Shown in pieces: positions 1 to 11,072 of a stretch of DNA of 64,000 nt. Made by a program: the position numbers and the translations under genes. A model generated the notes under the pieces. That model did not search any database. It was not told the DNA's origin and worked only from the letters and a program-made list of their open reading frames with translations. This DNA comes from Calycina herbarum (Eukaryota; Ascomycota; Leotiomycetes; Helotiales; Pezizellaceae), in contig LLEY01000084.1 in NCBI GenBank assembly GCA_001414485.1, positions 62,001-126,000 of the forward strand, in the 5' to 3' direction. Within the stretch, counting starts at the first letter, position 1, and each line of letters starts with the position of its first letter.

Positions 1-1160
1 GATCCTTTAAAACAAGCGTTTTCGATCATCCTAAAACTTTGGCCAAAATAGACGAGAGTTTCTGAGAAATAGGAGATAGTTTTTGCTTTTGTTGACTATC
101 CCGCTCTCGCGGTAGACATCAAAAGCGGCAGTAAATAAATAACTCGTTATTCTTAGTATTGCAGTTGAATTACTGCTATTAAAAATTGTTTGTTCCAAAA
201 CACCTAGTCCCAAATTGTTTCAGGTGCTTAGTTTAATTTACTTCATTTACCTTACCAAGGTTAGAACAAAGAGAGCTAGGTAGGCAGGTACAGACCTGAA
301 GCATTTCTTTATTTTAACCCTCTACGTAGAAAGAAAACCGTGCCGATTTGAGGCACCAGCCGCACCCAAACCTCACCAACCCTCACAATCTTAATTTTCA
401 ACTAAAGCGATAACCAGTCACTTAAAATAGTTTATACTTCATACACTTTCTAACAAGACTCTTAAACATCAATTACATTTTTTGTTATATTTTTCTTTGA
501 GTCCCAGTGTGAGAAACAAATTACTCATTACTCAACGTTACTCTGAGTAACTCTGAGTAGAGTAGAGTCTAAGTAACACATTCGTTGAGTAGAGTAGAGT
601 AACTACTCTATTACTCTGAGTAGTTACTCAGAGTAATTATCAGTAGTAAGCACGTAATATTTATATAGAATTTAAACTAAGAAAAGCTACTTCTAAGTAG
701 AAAGAACTTAATTTTAAAATCAGTGACGTTATCTTTCTCTTTCTCCCTAGAAACACCTATATATATTTAAAAATCTCTATTTAAAGATATAGTCAAGTAA
801 CTTCAATAACCCCTTGTTATATTCCTAGATTATCCCGGTACGCGGTCCGACCTCCGATAGTCGGCCCGACGTTACTCTGAGTTACTCTGAGTAACTCTGA
901 GTAGAGTAGAGTAGAGTAACAGCCTATTACTCTACTATACTCTACTCATTTTTTACACTGTCTTTGACCTTATGTATAGGTTTCTTTTGTTGGGGTACCC
1001 CCCTGTAAACCACCCCTCACAATTGCCATCGCCCAATCAACAAACTAGATAAAAGCCACAAGAAACACCAAGAGTCACCATTCAGCTCTCTCAAGAGCCC
1101 GAGTCGAAATGTCGCTTCCAATGTTCTCTTCTTCATCATCAATGTGGTCGTCACCTCGAT
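1..1160. repeat. AT-rich repeat region with ACTCTGAGTA minisatellite
   Basis: No gene is seen here. At about 534-640 and 870-945 the sequence is built from degenerate direct repeats of ACTCTGAGTA and GAGTAGAGTA units, in both orientations. Around these the DNA is AT-rich. Positions about 255-290 hold the right terminal repeat of the MITE family described at 3284-3450. A minus-strand open frame (1017-1280) overlaps the proposed first HET exon and is discussed under findings. Confidence 0.7.
255..290. mobile_element. MITE terminal repeat (one end only)
   Basis: Read on the minus strand, this stretch begins TACCTGCCTACCTAGCTCTC and continues TTGTTCTAACC. It matches the ends of the element at 3284-3450 and the half element at 33185. 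No partner end is visible to the left, so the copy is truncated or extends outside the window. Confidence 0.5.
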
Positions 1161-4100
1161 ATGCCGACTCTCGTTGGACTTGGAAATACCCTTAAAGGTA
1201 TTCTCCGCAGTCCATTCGATATCCTCCTGGTCTGTGGCATCAATTTGATCGCAAGACTCAAGACCTTTTTCGTAAGCCATCCCAGTAAACGCTCAAGGTT
1301 CAAGCTAACGTTCTGCAGTTCCCTGAGTTTCCACCCCTTTATAGAAGTCTTGGTCCCAACGAACTACGGGTGTTGAGGCTTTTGCCTGCCCTGACCTCGA
1401 ATCGAGCCGAACCTGTCCGAGTCACGCTTGAACATGTCTCCTTAGAATACACTCCCGCATACAAGGAATGGGATGAACAGGCAGATCCAAGTTTGCGACT
1501 TTGGAAGAGATATCGCGCTTGGGCTAAACACGTTGGGGAGACACGAATCAAGGAGAAAGACTGGTTTGACCAGTTGAAGAGATTCGAATGGGGGGACTTC
1601 ACAGCTTTATCGTATTGTTGGGGGCCCGTTGACCCCAAGTGCTACATCATCTTGAATGGCCGCCGCTTCCCCGTCACGCAGAACCTCGAAGCTGCTCTAC
1701 GAGCCACACGGGTGGGATTCGATCCAAGACTTCCATTATGGGTTGATGCATTGTGTATTAATCAAAGTGATCTTGGGGAGCGAGGTGTGCAAGTCCGGCG
1801 AATGAGAGAACTCTATGGTGGTGCGGTTTGGATTCTTATTCATCTTGGTCCCGAGTCCAATGAGTTGGGGATGAGAGCCATTAGAAAAATTGCCGACGAG
1901 ATCAAGAAAGGGTTCGATTGGCGCAAACACTTCTTTCAGATGGCCACCAATCTCAAGGAAGGTGAACCAAACGACGAAAGAAACGCTTTTGTTGCAGCGT
2001 TCAAAATTGTAAGCGAAACATGCTTCTTCTGAGAGCACCTGCCATTTTAGAAAATGTGTGAACTCTTCTAGGGTAATTAGTCCGAGGAGATTTGGGAGAG
2101 TTAGGAAGTCGAGTTCTTGATTCTCCTGAACATTCTCGGACAATATCTATGATTGCCCCAGAATCTCGAAGTAATAGAGGGTATTGACGGAACAAAGCCC
2201 AGATCTCTTACGAAAACAAGAGTATTCATTGTTGAAAAAGCTGCTAATGCTAATTCCAGTTCTGTCTTCCCTACTGGTCAAGAATGTGGATCATACAAGA
2301 ATTGGCTATGGGGCAAGATCACATTTGTTGCACTGGCACTGGAAATGAATGGGTATCACTGGCGGATATTCGGCAAGTATTGAAACTTTTTGTTCTCAAC
2401 ACTGATAGTCTTGGTACTCTTGTTGGCGAGGTTTTGCTAGCGAAACATGTGGGGGATTTTCAATCCACCATTGGCACTCTTTGGTGGATTGGACGAGTGA
2501 GAGAATTGGCGATGCTGCCCCCTGACAGAGAACACTTTACATACGCGGAAATTCGGTCACCAATTCTCTCTCTAGCCCAATCGGCGAATGCAACAGATCC
2601 CCGAGATAAAGTGTACGGCTTGTTAGCCCTTTTGCCAAATGAACTAGGCTCTAAGATGGATCTAAAGAACAAAAACTACACAATATCGACCTATGATCTC
2701 TGTCTCAAGTTTTCGAAAGCGATTATTCAGGTTACAAACGAGCTCGATGTGATTTTTGCTCGAAATTTCCAACAAAGTTCAACATCCGGACTTCGGCTTC
2801 CTAGTTGGGTAACAGACTGGACTTTGAAGCCCATTCGAACCACTGGGGCTAGCAATTCAAGCGAATGGTACTTTGGTGTCGAAGAAGGCTACGAAACAGT
2901 CGAAGAACCTAACAGAATGATTCGAGAGTGGAACGACAGGACGAGTACTTTTAGGTCTGATGGTGGAAGAAACCCCAATGTTAGGTTTCTTGGTGAGGAC
3001 AAGTTACTTTCCTGTGAGGGTTTCTGCATAGGCCGGGTTGATGGCATGGCTGTAGAGCCACCATCGGCCACCACAATGTCTTCAAAGCCAGAACAATTTA
3101 TACGGCCCACGAGCAACCGGACACCATATTCGAATACTTCAGAAGCCACAAACGCCATATTACGTACCTTCGGTCTTGACCCTTCAGGTGACGAAACGGA
3201 GGCTTCAGGTTTATTCCAGTGGGTGTTCTCTACTTATTTCCTTGCCAGTCTCCTGGTAGACTTTAAATGCGTCAACAAATAAGTACCTCACTCGTTGTTC
3301 TAACCGTATAGTTCAAACCAAAGTATTAACCTAGAGAATCTCGAACAATTGAAGTCATTGTCTGAAACGATCTAGGTCAATATTTCTATTGTTCTACAAT
3401 TTTAGAATAATTTCTCTTAAAAGTCACAACAACGAGTGGGTAGGCAGGTATGAGCTTAGGACTTGCATTGTTTATCTCCCCTTTTATTGTCCACCACGAG
3501 TCTGTTTCTTCCTCACGCGTACTTATGTAACTGGCAATACTGACTCCTGAATCTGCCGCAGTGTTCCCTGGTTTGGCGCTGAAGCAGATTCTGATGCGAA
3601 TGGCGAATATGGTTCCTTCAACATGAGTACGGAGACCAATAAATACTGGGATCTGTTGAGAGAAAAGGGCTGGGACCCAGGAGAATTTATTGGTAGCTTT
3701 TTCTCGTTTGAAGCCGCCCGCCGCAGCCTAGGTATGACATTTATCGTAAATGGTCGACCACTGAAGGACTATTTTCCAAAAGAAGTTCCGCAATGCCCTG
3801 AAAAGACTGATTTCAATATTTTCCGCACAGTTGTAGCAGTAAGGAATATCTTTCTCCTAATCCACTAATTTCTCTAGAGGTCTGCTATTGATATTCTATC
3901 TTCATTCCCTTCAGGTGGTTTTCTGTCCATCCCAAGATGTCCCAAGCAAAAAACTGACGCTCGCTTTATCTAGAATCTTATAGGTCGCCGATTAATTACA
4001 ACAAAAACTGGCCACGTCGGTATGGCACCTGCTACTATTGAGCTCACGAATAGAATTTACATCATCGTGGGATGCAGTATGCCTGTGGTTCTACGACCTG

Positions 4101-4216
4101 TTGGAAAACGCTACGAAGTCGTGGGCGAATGCTATGTGGATGGATTCATGAAGGGCGAAGCAATGGAGTCACTCGATGCTGGTAAATATCAACTTGAGAG
4201 CATAACATTATGCTAA
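1161..4216 (+). CDS. HET-domain protein (heterokaryon incompatibility)
   Basis: Model: join(1161..1271,1319..2008,2260..3218,3562..3838,3974..4216), 759 aa with all phases consistent. The HET domain (roughly residues 130-280) is recognised by FTALSYCWG, LPLWVDALCINQ, VRRMRELYGGA and, across the second intron, WSRMWIIQELAMG. The mid region has the family's DPRDKVYGLLAL motif. The C-terminus has GRRLITTKTGHVGMAP and VLRPV, and ends in the usual GEAM...L..I.L pattern. HET proteins trigger cell death after fusion of incompatible hyphae; this is family knowledge. Introns are 47, 251, 343 and 135 bp. The 343-bp intron contains a MITE. The first exon (37 codons) is the weakest part: it is needed because the frame upstream of 1319 is closed, and its GTAAGC...GCTAAC...CAG intron fits. 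The 3219 donor (GTGGGT) is also inferred. Confidence 0.8.
3284..3450. mobile_element. MITE, about 167 bp, TA-flanked, in a HET intron
   Basis: The element starts TACCTCACTCGTTGTTCTAA and ends ACAACGAGTGGGTAGGCAGG followed by TA, so its ends are imperfect inverted repeats. It has no coding capacity and is AT-rich inside. TA at both edges suggests a Tc1/mariner-type target duplication, which is inference. Related ends occur at about 255-290, 33185-33225 and 53293-53452. It lies inside the 343-bp intron of the HET gene, which would be about 175 bp without it. Confidence 0.65.
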
Positions 4217-4318
4217 AGCTAGGATATATTATACATAACTTTTCCATTCCCTGACTCCTTACTCCATTTATACAGTTCCGTCATTTCTCATCCAATTATT
4301 GCTTTGCCCAGGCTCCCC

Positions 4319-4849
4319 TCATAGCAAACAACAACACTTGCTTCCCCTGCACTTCTCCCTACCCCAAAACCAAGCTCTCCCCACCTTCCCCCGTCTCTCC
4401 ATCTCCCTCTTCACCCACGCCTCCCTCCTTCTCACATCCTCCTCCTCTCTCTCCTCTCTCTGTCTCGCCTCCTCATCCTGCTTCTTCTTCCTCATCATGA
4501 ATTCCCTCAAATCTTCCCTCAATCTTTGGTGCCTATCCTCAGCACTTTCTTGACGCTCCCAGTCCGATGAGTACCCATGAATTGCACGCTCTCTGCACCA
4601 TAGTGCGAGTTGTGGTTGGTGATGTTGGAGAGCGGCATAATTTGGGTATGGGGAAAGTGCTGTTGGGGGCAAGGAGGCGCGGTAGAATGTGAATGCGGCT
4701 TCGTCTTCGAGCTTTTTAGAGCGCGCGGAGATGCGGTATGTGGCGATGGAGGGAAATTTCATGGTTTTGGCTGCGGCTTTTAATTGGGGAATTGAGTCGC
4801 TGGTGATGGTGCGGGTGAGGCTTCCGAGTGAGGGGGATAAGGATGTCAT
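4319..4849 (-). CDS. Small coiled-coil protein with C-terminal CaaX box
   Basis: Single-exon ORF of 176 aa. The ATG at 4849 was chosen because the open frame further upstream has only a GTG and looks like leader. I do not recognise the family. The N-terminal third is Ser/Thr-rich. The middle contains a compact conserved-looking segment with Tyr/Pro/His residues. Residues about 115-160 are an Arg/Glu/Lys-rich helical stretch likely to form a coiled coil (EEAR, REER, RRREAWVKREMERR). The last residues are KCRGSKCCCLL: CCLL is a legal CaaX box, with Leu at the end favouring geranylgeranylation, and the extra cysteines could be palmitoylated. Attachment to a membrane is therefore inferred. The other strand of this stretch is also open but is C/T-rich low complexity. 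Confidence 0.55.
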   Translation of the reverse strand: MTSLSPSLGSLTRTITSDSIPQLKAAAKTMKFPSIATYRISARSKKLEDEAAFTFYRASLPPTALSPYPNYAALQHHQPQLALWCRERAIHGYSSDWERQESAEDRHQRLREDLREFMMRKKKQDEEARQREEREEEDVRRREAWVKREMERRGKVGRAWFWGREKCRGSKCCCLL

Positions 4850-5039
4850 TGCTGTTGAGAGTTTGGGTTTCTTTTTGGTTGTGTTGTTGTGTATGCTTGG
4901 GAAGTTTTCCGAGATGTGATTAGATCTCTTTGTAGTCGGAAAGTTGTGGTTTCTTTGTTGTGTTGTGTTGTTTTGGGTATCGCTTGGTGAAAAACTGGGA
5001 GGGATCGGTGGTATTTGTCTTGGTACTTGGAGCAGCACA

Positions 5040-7414
5040 GCCTCTTAGACAAAAGTCTGGTCCTAAGAGGCGCTCGGAAGGGCTGGAAAGTTAGTTTGTT
5101 GTACTATTTGCCATGTGTCTGGATGCACTAAGGGAAACTAAGAGGGTACTGCCGTGGGCTAAATTGGGGAGAGAAGCGGTCCGAATGGAGGGGGTTCAGC
5201 TGGTACTGAGTACCGAGAGCTATAGGTGGAGTTCTGCGGTTCTGCGGGGAGCTCGGAGCTCAGCTGAGGTTGAATCTCGATTTCTTTTTGAGAAAGCGGA
5301 ATTTAAATTCTTTTTGTTAGAAAGCTACAGCAAGCAAAAAAAAGCATTGTTTTGTTTTCTAGTGCTGTTGGTGCAAGCATTTAAAATGAGCGTGTACAAC
5401 CACTTCAATCGAGTACGGCGAAAAAGGTGTGATATCTCAAAAATATAATAACCTTCGATAGCATCGAGATTCCACCGAAGCTAGTTTAATGGTACTCATT
5501 TTACTCATTAGCACTGTACTTTGCCGACGAGTTGAGTAAGGAATCTATACCATTCTAACGACAAGCGAGATAGTCAGCTCAACCTAGGCTTTTAGCCATT
5601 GCAGATCTTTTGTTCGAGTCCCGTAGAAACCCCAGGTCTACTTCCCACAGCAACCTTAAGCGAGCTCAAATCGGCGATTTTGAAGTATCACATGTAGGGA
5701 ATTTCAACAAATGGATGGGATGCCTCCGCAATTCAAACGGCCATTACCTATCTCAGCGTCGAGCGTACACTTTGACGCACGCCGTTGATGAAGCTTGAGT
5801 GGAAATTGAGGAAGAATCCAGCTCTCCTCTCAATCTTCTGGAAGAACGTTTATCTGCTCGTATAGCTAACCACATGCCAAACTTATCAGATTGGCCGTTA
5901 TCTAAGCGTACATTTCTACCTCATCAGAGTCCAGACCAGTCTCCAACACAAACGTGGTGGACTCCTATGAAGTTTAAGAACCCAGACTGGCGCAAGAGTA
6001 CACCCAGGCCAGGCTGGTGCTATCAGCTAGGGGCTGCTTCTCTCTTTCTTGGGAATCAAGGAATGGATGATGTTTTCTATGGTATGGAAAATAATGTTGG
6101 TTGATGGAAGCATCTCTAGGAAACAATTCGATGAACTAGTTCCATCATTGTTTAGCTGACATGTAAGAACTTCCACACTAACTCACTAACCTTACATCAT
6201 CTTCCTAAATAGTTTCCCTCTCAAACACCCTCTTTCGAAAGCAGTGTAAGATATACCGTGGGTGTAGTCTTATGGCCACCTTTCTCTCTTCAGATACAAC
6301 AAAGGCATAGAGGTTTTGTGCATTTTTCTGTACCAAGTGTCATCTTCGAGGCCGCTGGCCTCAGAGATCTGAGAGCAAGGAAGACTGGAAATATGAGAAG
6401 TAAGGAGAGGGGTAGATAATTAATATCTTGTGTTTTATGTCCATTCGCCGGTTGCGTCTGTGAAGACCTTTGGGAGATGTCGCATTTGCAGAAACCCAAT
6501 TTGATGTTATGGCTATGCGCTTTCGCCCATGGTCAAGATGCCAACGCTCATCCAAACAACACATGAGAGCCTCTGACCGTTCCAAGATTGCTCAGACCCC
6601 CGCTCAGCCTAGCCATAGCTGCCAATGTGCCATAACGCAAGGTCCTTGTTGGGCTTGAGGGCTTGAGGTCTTCTTTCCTTCCCGACTTGACCACTCGACC
6701 ACTCGACCACGTCACGATACTCAAGGTCGCTCCTTCCCTCTCACCTCAACTTCGGCCTCGACCCACGATGGCGAGAGCAGAAAATGCAGAGAGAGATGGC
6801 ACGAATCCTGGTCCGTGCCCATAAATATGACCCCTCCCCTTCCATATACACGGTTTTTTGTTGTCGAAAACGTGTCGCGGGGGGTGACCTTGGTAGGTGG
6901 GGAAAATCTTTCGATTGAATGCCTCTGTATTTGCCACCTAGAAGGTCAGAGAAAAGAAATGAACAGTCTCGCCCAGTTTTTGTATCACCTCGTTACTTTC
7001 CCAAAAATGGATTTGAGAACTGGTAAACGTGTATCAACGCCCAAAACTTTCTTTCTCTTTTCTCAGAAGTGGCTGTTATACTATAGGTTAGTACGAGCCA
7101 TACGTGTAGTTCCATGTCCAAAATCTCCTCTTATCTTGATCCCAGTAGAAACAGAAGGGCACTGTAAACCATTCTATACCAGGTTTCATCCCCGGCGTCA
7201 GATACCTGGATTCACGCATGAGAATTCGCGGTTTTTTCTCAAGAGGTACATTGCTTGCTACCGATTTCAGAGAGGGGTTCGGCAGACTGCACTTTGCTTT
7301 GAACGCCCCACCAAGGAAAGCCATCAGCCTCAACAGGTAGAAATGAAAACATCGAAGCCTTGCCCAAGTTGTGTATCTACTAAATAATTCCTACTCCATC
7401 CTTCTTTCCTAACA
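5040..7414. other. Intergenic, only weak open frames
   Basis: I see no convincing gene. Short frames at 5113-5448 and 5610-6104 (two consecutive plus-strand pieces separated by a TGA) have coding-like composition in places (for example WWTPMKFKNPDWRK near 5960) but no recognised domain and no ATG-led structure; they may be a decayed gene. A T-loop-like GTTCGAGTCC at 5613 is discussed under rejected items. Positions about 6750-6900 resemble 62740-62890 (dispersed repeat). An open frame from 6827 to 7387 ends just before the NLR start and is treated as leader. Confidence 0.5.
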
Positions 7415-10400
7415 ATGGATCCTTTCTCAGCCCTATCCGTCGCTGCAGCAGTTGTGCAATTCCTTGACTTTGGCTGTCAAGTCGTCTCAAAAGCCAAGGC
7501 TATAAATAGATCTGTCGATGGGAGATCCATCGATCATTCGCAGTCTGAGGCCACCGCAAAACGTCTTGTTAATCTGGCCGAGGGGATGAAATCTTCGTTG
7601 CAGCTGAAAAGCAATGCAAGCGCCTCATCTAATAATGTGTTTGTATTGCTTTCACGTCACACGCTGCCGGAAGACGAGGCTATCAAAGTCCTTTGCACGA
7701 GTTGTATTGAGTTGTCAAATCAACTCATTGAGAGATTCAATCGACTTCGGGTCAGTACGGGGGTCAAGCATAGGAGGTGGAAGAGCCTATGACAAGCTTT
7801 GAAGAGTGTGTGGTCGAAAAGGGCGATAGATAACATAAGCGACCAGCTCAACAGCCACAGAAGGGAGCTTGAAGGACACGTCCTTCTCTCACTTAGGTGA
7901 GTTTTTCTACTCAAACTTCTAGAACTGGAAGCTCACAAATGACAAGCACAAAACTTGGAGACTTCAAGCTTTCACAAGACGAACGCTTCTCCAATCTCGA
8001 CGAGAAAACACAAGAGAGTATGCAAACCTTAGCTTCAATTTTGCAAGGAGTTCACGTCAAACTGGACCAGGTTGTGCTGAGAACCTCAGCGGAGCAGCAG
8101 CAGCTGATGCATAACCATTCATTGGCAAAAACAAAAGAACTTGATCGGAAAGTTGATTCCTTACTTCTCGGAAGCTTGCGGTACTCTTCAATGGACTATC
8201 GCAAAGAAGATATTTGTGAGACTTATCAGGATACGTATAAGTGGGCTTTGAAAGACCCAAAACCGGACTCTCCTCAGCAATGGAGCAGTCTTGTCCATTG
8301 GCTGAAAAGTGGTAGTGGAATTTATTGGGTGAATGGAAAAGCAGGGTCAGGGAAGTCAACGTTGATGAGATATGTGTACGAAAACTCCGTGACTCGTGCT
8401 TTACTATCTTCATGGGCTGGCGCGGGCGAGCTTCAACTTGCTGCTTTCTTTTGCTGGTATAACGGATCAGTAGAGCAGTGTTCAAAAGCAGGATTGCTCC
8501 GGTCTTTGCTTTACGAAGTACTCTGACAGCATCGCGAGTTGATTCGAACAGTCTTTGAGGATGAGTGGGCAGAGCAAAGATATCTCTGTGATACTGTCAA
8601 TCACTCTGGTGATTTCAATATGAGTATGGGTTGGCATGTGAAAAGACTGGAGAGGGCATTTAGGCAACTTACAAAATCAGCCAACGACCAAGTGAGGCTG
8701 TGCTTCTTCGTTGACGGGCTAGATGAATGCGATGGAGATAGTCAGTATGAATACCACGACAGCATTGCTCAGCTGTTGAAGGACATCAGCGGTTATCCGT
8801 ACGTCAAGGTATATTTATCAAGTCGATTTTGGCTGGTGTTTGAACAGACGTTCAATGGCCTCCCTAGTTTACGACTGCAAGATCTCACCAGCGATGACAT
8901 TCGAGAATTTGTCAAAGACAAATTCAACTCGAGTGAGAAGATGCAACAGCTGATAGCCACGGACCCCAAGTCATCTGAAGAGTTTCTCACCGAAATAACA
9001 ACCAAGTCGGATGGGGTTTTCTTGTGGGTTGATTTAGTTGTGAGATCGCTGCTTAGAGGGCTGCAAAATGACGATGACCTACTCCAACTCTTTCGCCGGC
9101 TAAGAGAGCTTCCATTCACCTTGGAGAAGCTCTTTCAGCATATGCTGGATAGGATTGACCCGACATACATGTCGGAAGCGTGTCGGATTCTTCTGATATA
9201 CCAATCCTTCTCCAGACATGCTTCACGCGTAACGCCGCTTGACCTAGACATCGCTACCACGGCAAAATACCAGGACGCGTTAGTCACCAACATCATTCCA
9301 ATGGAACCAGAAGAAATAGCTTTCAGATTCAACCGTACATCAACAAGGCTGAAAACGCACTGTCTCGGGCTACTCGAAATACATGATAAGTCCGATGATA
9401 CAGAAGAACATGAGCACGGCACTATATACCATGAAATCAACGAAAGCTATGCACAATCAGCTGATGCAAACTGGCAACCTGACAGAATTAAATTGAGGAC
9501 GGAATCGAGGGTGACATATCTGCATCGAAGTGTTGCGGACTTTCTCCGACTTGCCCCAGTAAAAGAAAGACTCTACGCAGAAGCACAAAAGCAAATCGGG
9601 TTCCAATCCAGTTTTTCGGTTCTTCTGGGGTATCTAATTTCAGTATGAAGATCTGCGTGTACCCACTGTGCGGAGCTAGCTTCCACTGAACGAGTTTGGA
9701 GCACGACGCGAGATGCTTTGTGTTGCTCGGCAGACATACCACCTGAATTTGACGTGCGTCGCACAACAATACTTGGAGAATTAAGTCACTCATCTTGTCG
9801 ATGGCTGGGTAGAATAAACGGATCTGAGCTGACAATCCGCTGACTGGAACGACCTTGGTATGGGAACGTAAGTTCCTGGCAAACGCTACATCGAAAACAG
9901 AATCGATTCGATCGGGCATTTAGTCTCGGAGTTAATAGTGAGTTCTCCTTCGCCAGTAGAGAGGCGAACCCGGCTATCAACCCCGAGACCTCTGTTATTA
10001 TATGCAATTGGAAAACCAGAGGCAGATGGTGAGAAGTGGCTCTCATGCTGGTTCGTTGCAAGAGATAAATGGATCATGTCGCCGGAAACAGTGAAACTTC
10101 TTCTAGAAAGTGGTTCAACCCCAAACGACATTGTGAAAGGGTTGCCAGGAAAATTTCAAGGCAGTACAATATAGGATTTGGCCCTCCATAAGCTGTATAA
10201 TCAAATTGGAACTATCGACCTCCAGCAGCCAGAAGTGTTGCACTCATGGGCGCTCGTCATCAAATGATTCTTGGAACATAATGCAGACCTTGGGAAGCTA
10301 CGCAGACTTGGCGAAAGATCCCAAAGACTGGGTGAAGAGTACACTGGCGCTCTAGTCATTGACGCGGTATTCAAATATGCGGCACCTGTTGACGCAGCAA

Positions 10401-10537
10401 TGCTAGATCGAGTGATAGAAGGACGAACTTGGGAACGGCCACCGTTGCAGCTGCCTGTCTTGTATGACCCCAAACGAAGAGTGGAAGGCGACGGCCAAGA
10501 TCCCAGAAAAAGAGCGAAGACTTGGGCAAACATGTGA
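7415..10537 (+). pseudogene. Decayed NACHT/NLR-like gene
   Basis: The ATG at 7415 opens MDPFSALSVAAAVVQFLDFG, the typical start of fungal STAND/NLR-like proteins. A 50-bp intron (7897-7946) fits. Next come the Walker A motif GKAGSGKST (about 8335-8360) and Walker B LCFFVDGLDEC (about 8700-8735), so this was an NTPase of the NACHT class. The C-terminal part (WFVARDKW, ETVKLLLESG, FLEHNADLG, 10040-10290) looks like the tail with degenerate ankyrin-type repeats. In-frame stops interrupt it: TGA 7790-7792, TGA 8524-8526, TGA 9646-9648, TAG 10172-10174 and TGA 10265-10267. Between about 9650 and 9900 the frame also shifts. Flanking residues suggest Arg (CGA) at the TGA sites and Trp (TGG) at the TAG. 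Such proteins act as cytosolic non-self sensors; this copy is very probably dead. Confidence 0.8.
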
Positions 10538-11072
10538 TGATGTACGCTCGAAATCGGAGATGGTGGAGGAGAGCCGACTTGTGAATGATAAAACCACACT
10601 ACACAATATCATTCCCCTCTCGGAACCAAGAGAGTGGTCCCGGGGAGTAATCATCAGGGATTGTTTGTCTTCTGAAATATAGTAATAAGCAGAGAGCACG
10701 CGAAAGAAGCTCTAGGTCCATGAAGATATAGGGAGATGAAGCTATCAGCAGAGACCTTCTAACCTTCGAAAATAAAACAAAACTTCAATGGAGGCCCACT
10801 TGGGCGTACATGAATCTACAAATAAAGCATATGTGCAAGTATTGGAGTCGTGAAATATCTCTTTATTCCTTGGCTCAGGTCACATTGATCTCACAATCAT
10901 CACCAATTGCCTCAAATCTAGGTTCATGTTCAATATCGTCATTCTCGATGTCTTGCTTTATGCATTTTTGCTGTTGACCGGCTCATTGATGAGCAAAGGC
11001 TAATAAACAACCCTTATGCACGCAAACCCAATTGATTCCGCCCCAAACCCAACGTGAAATATCCCCAAACGC
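10538..11072. other. Intergenic between NLR relic and eL20
   Basis: A stretch of 535 bases without a recognisable gene. It contains the 3' side of both neighbours, which converge here. Short open frames at 10464-10682 overlap the relic's tail and have no support. Confidence 0.5.

Noticed and set aside
4299..4553. Plus frame antisense to the CaaX protein
   Set aside because: Pure Ser/Leu low complexity mirrored from the Arg/Glu-rich helix on the minus strand.
5570..5630. tRNA-like TAGTCAGCTC ... GTTCGAGTCC
   Set aside because: A- and B-box-like words are present, but acceptor and anticodon stems do not pair.
6815..7387. 190-codon plus open frame before the NLR relic
   Set aside because: Starts on a repeat-like segment without ATG, shows no domain, and ends 28 bp before the NLR start; more likely leader.
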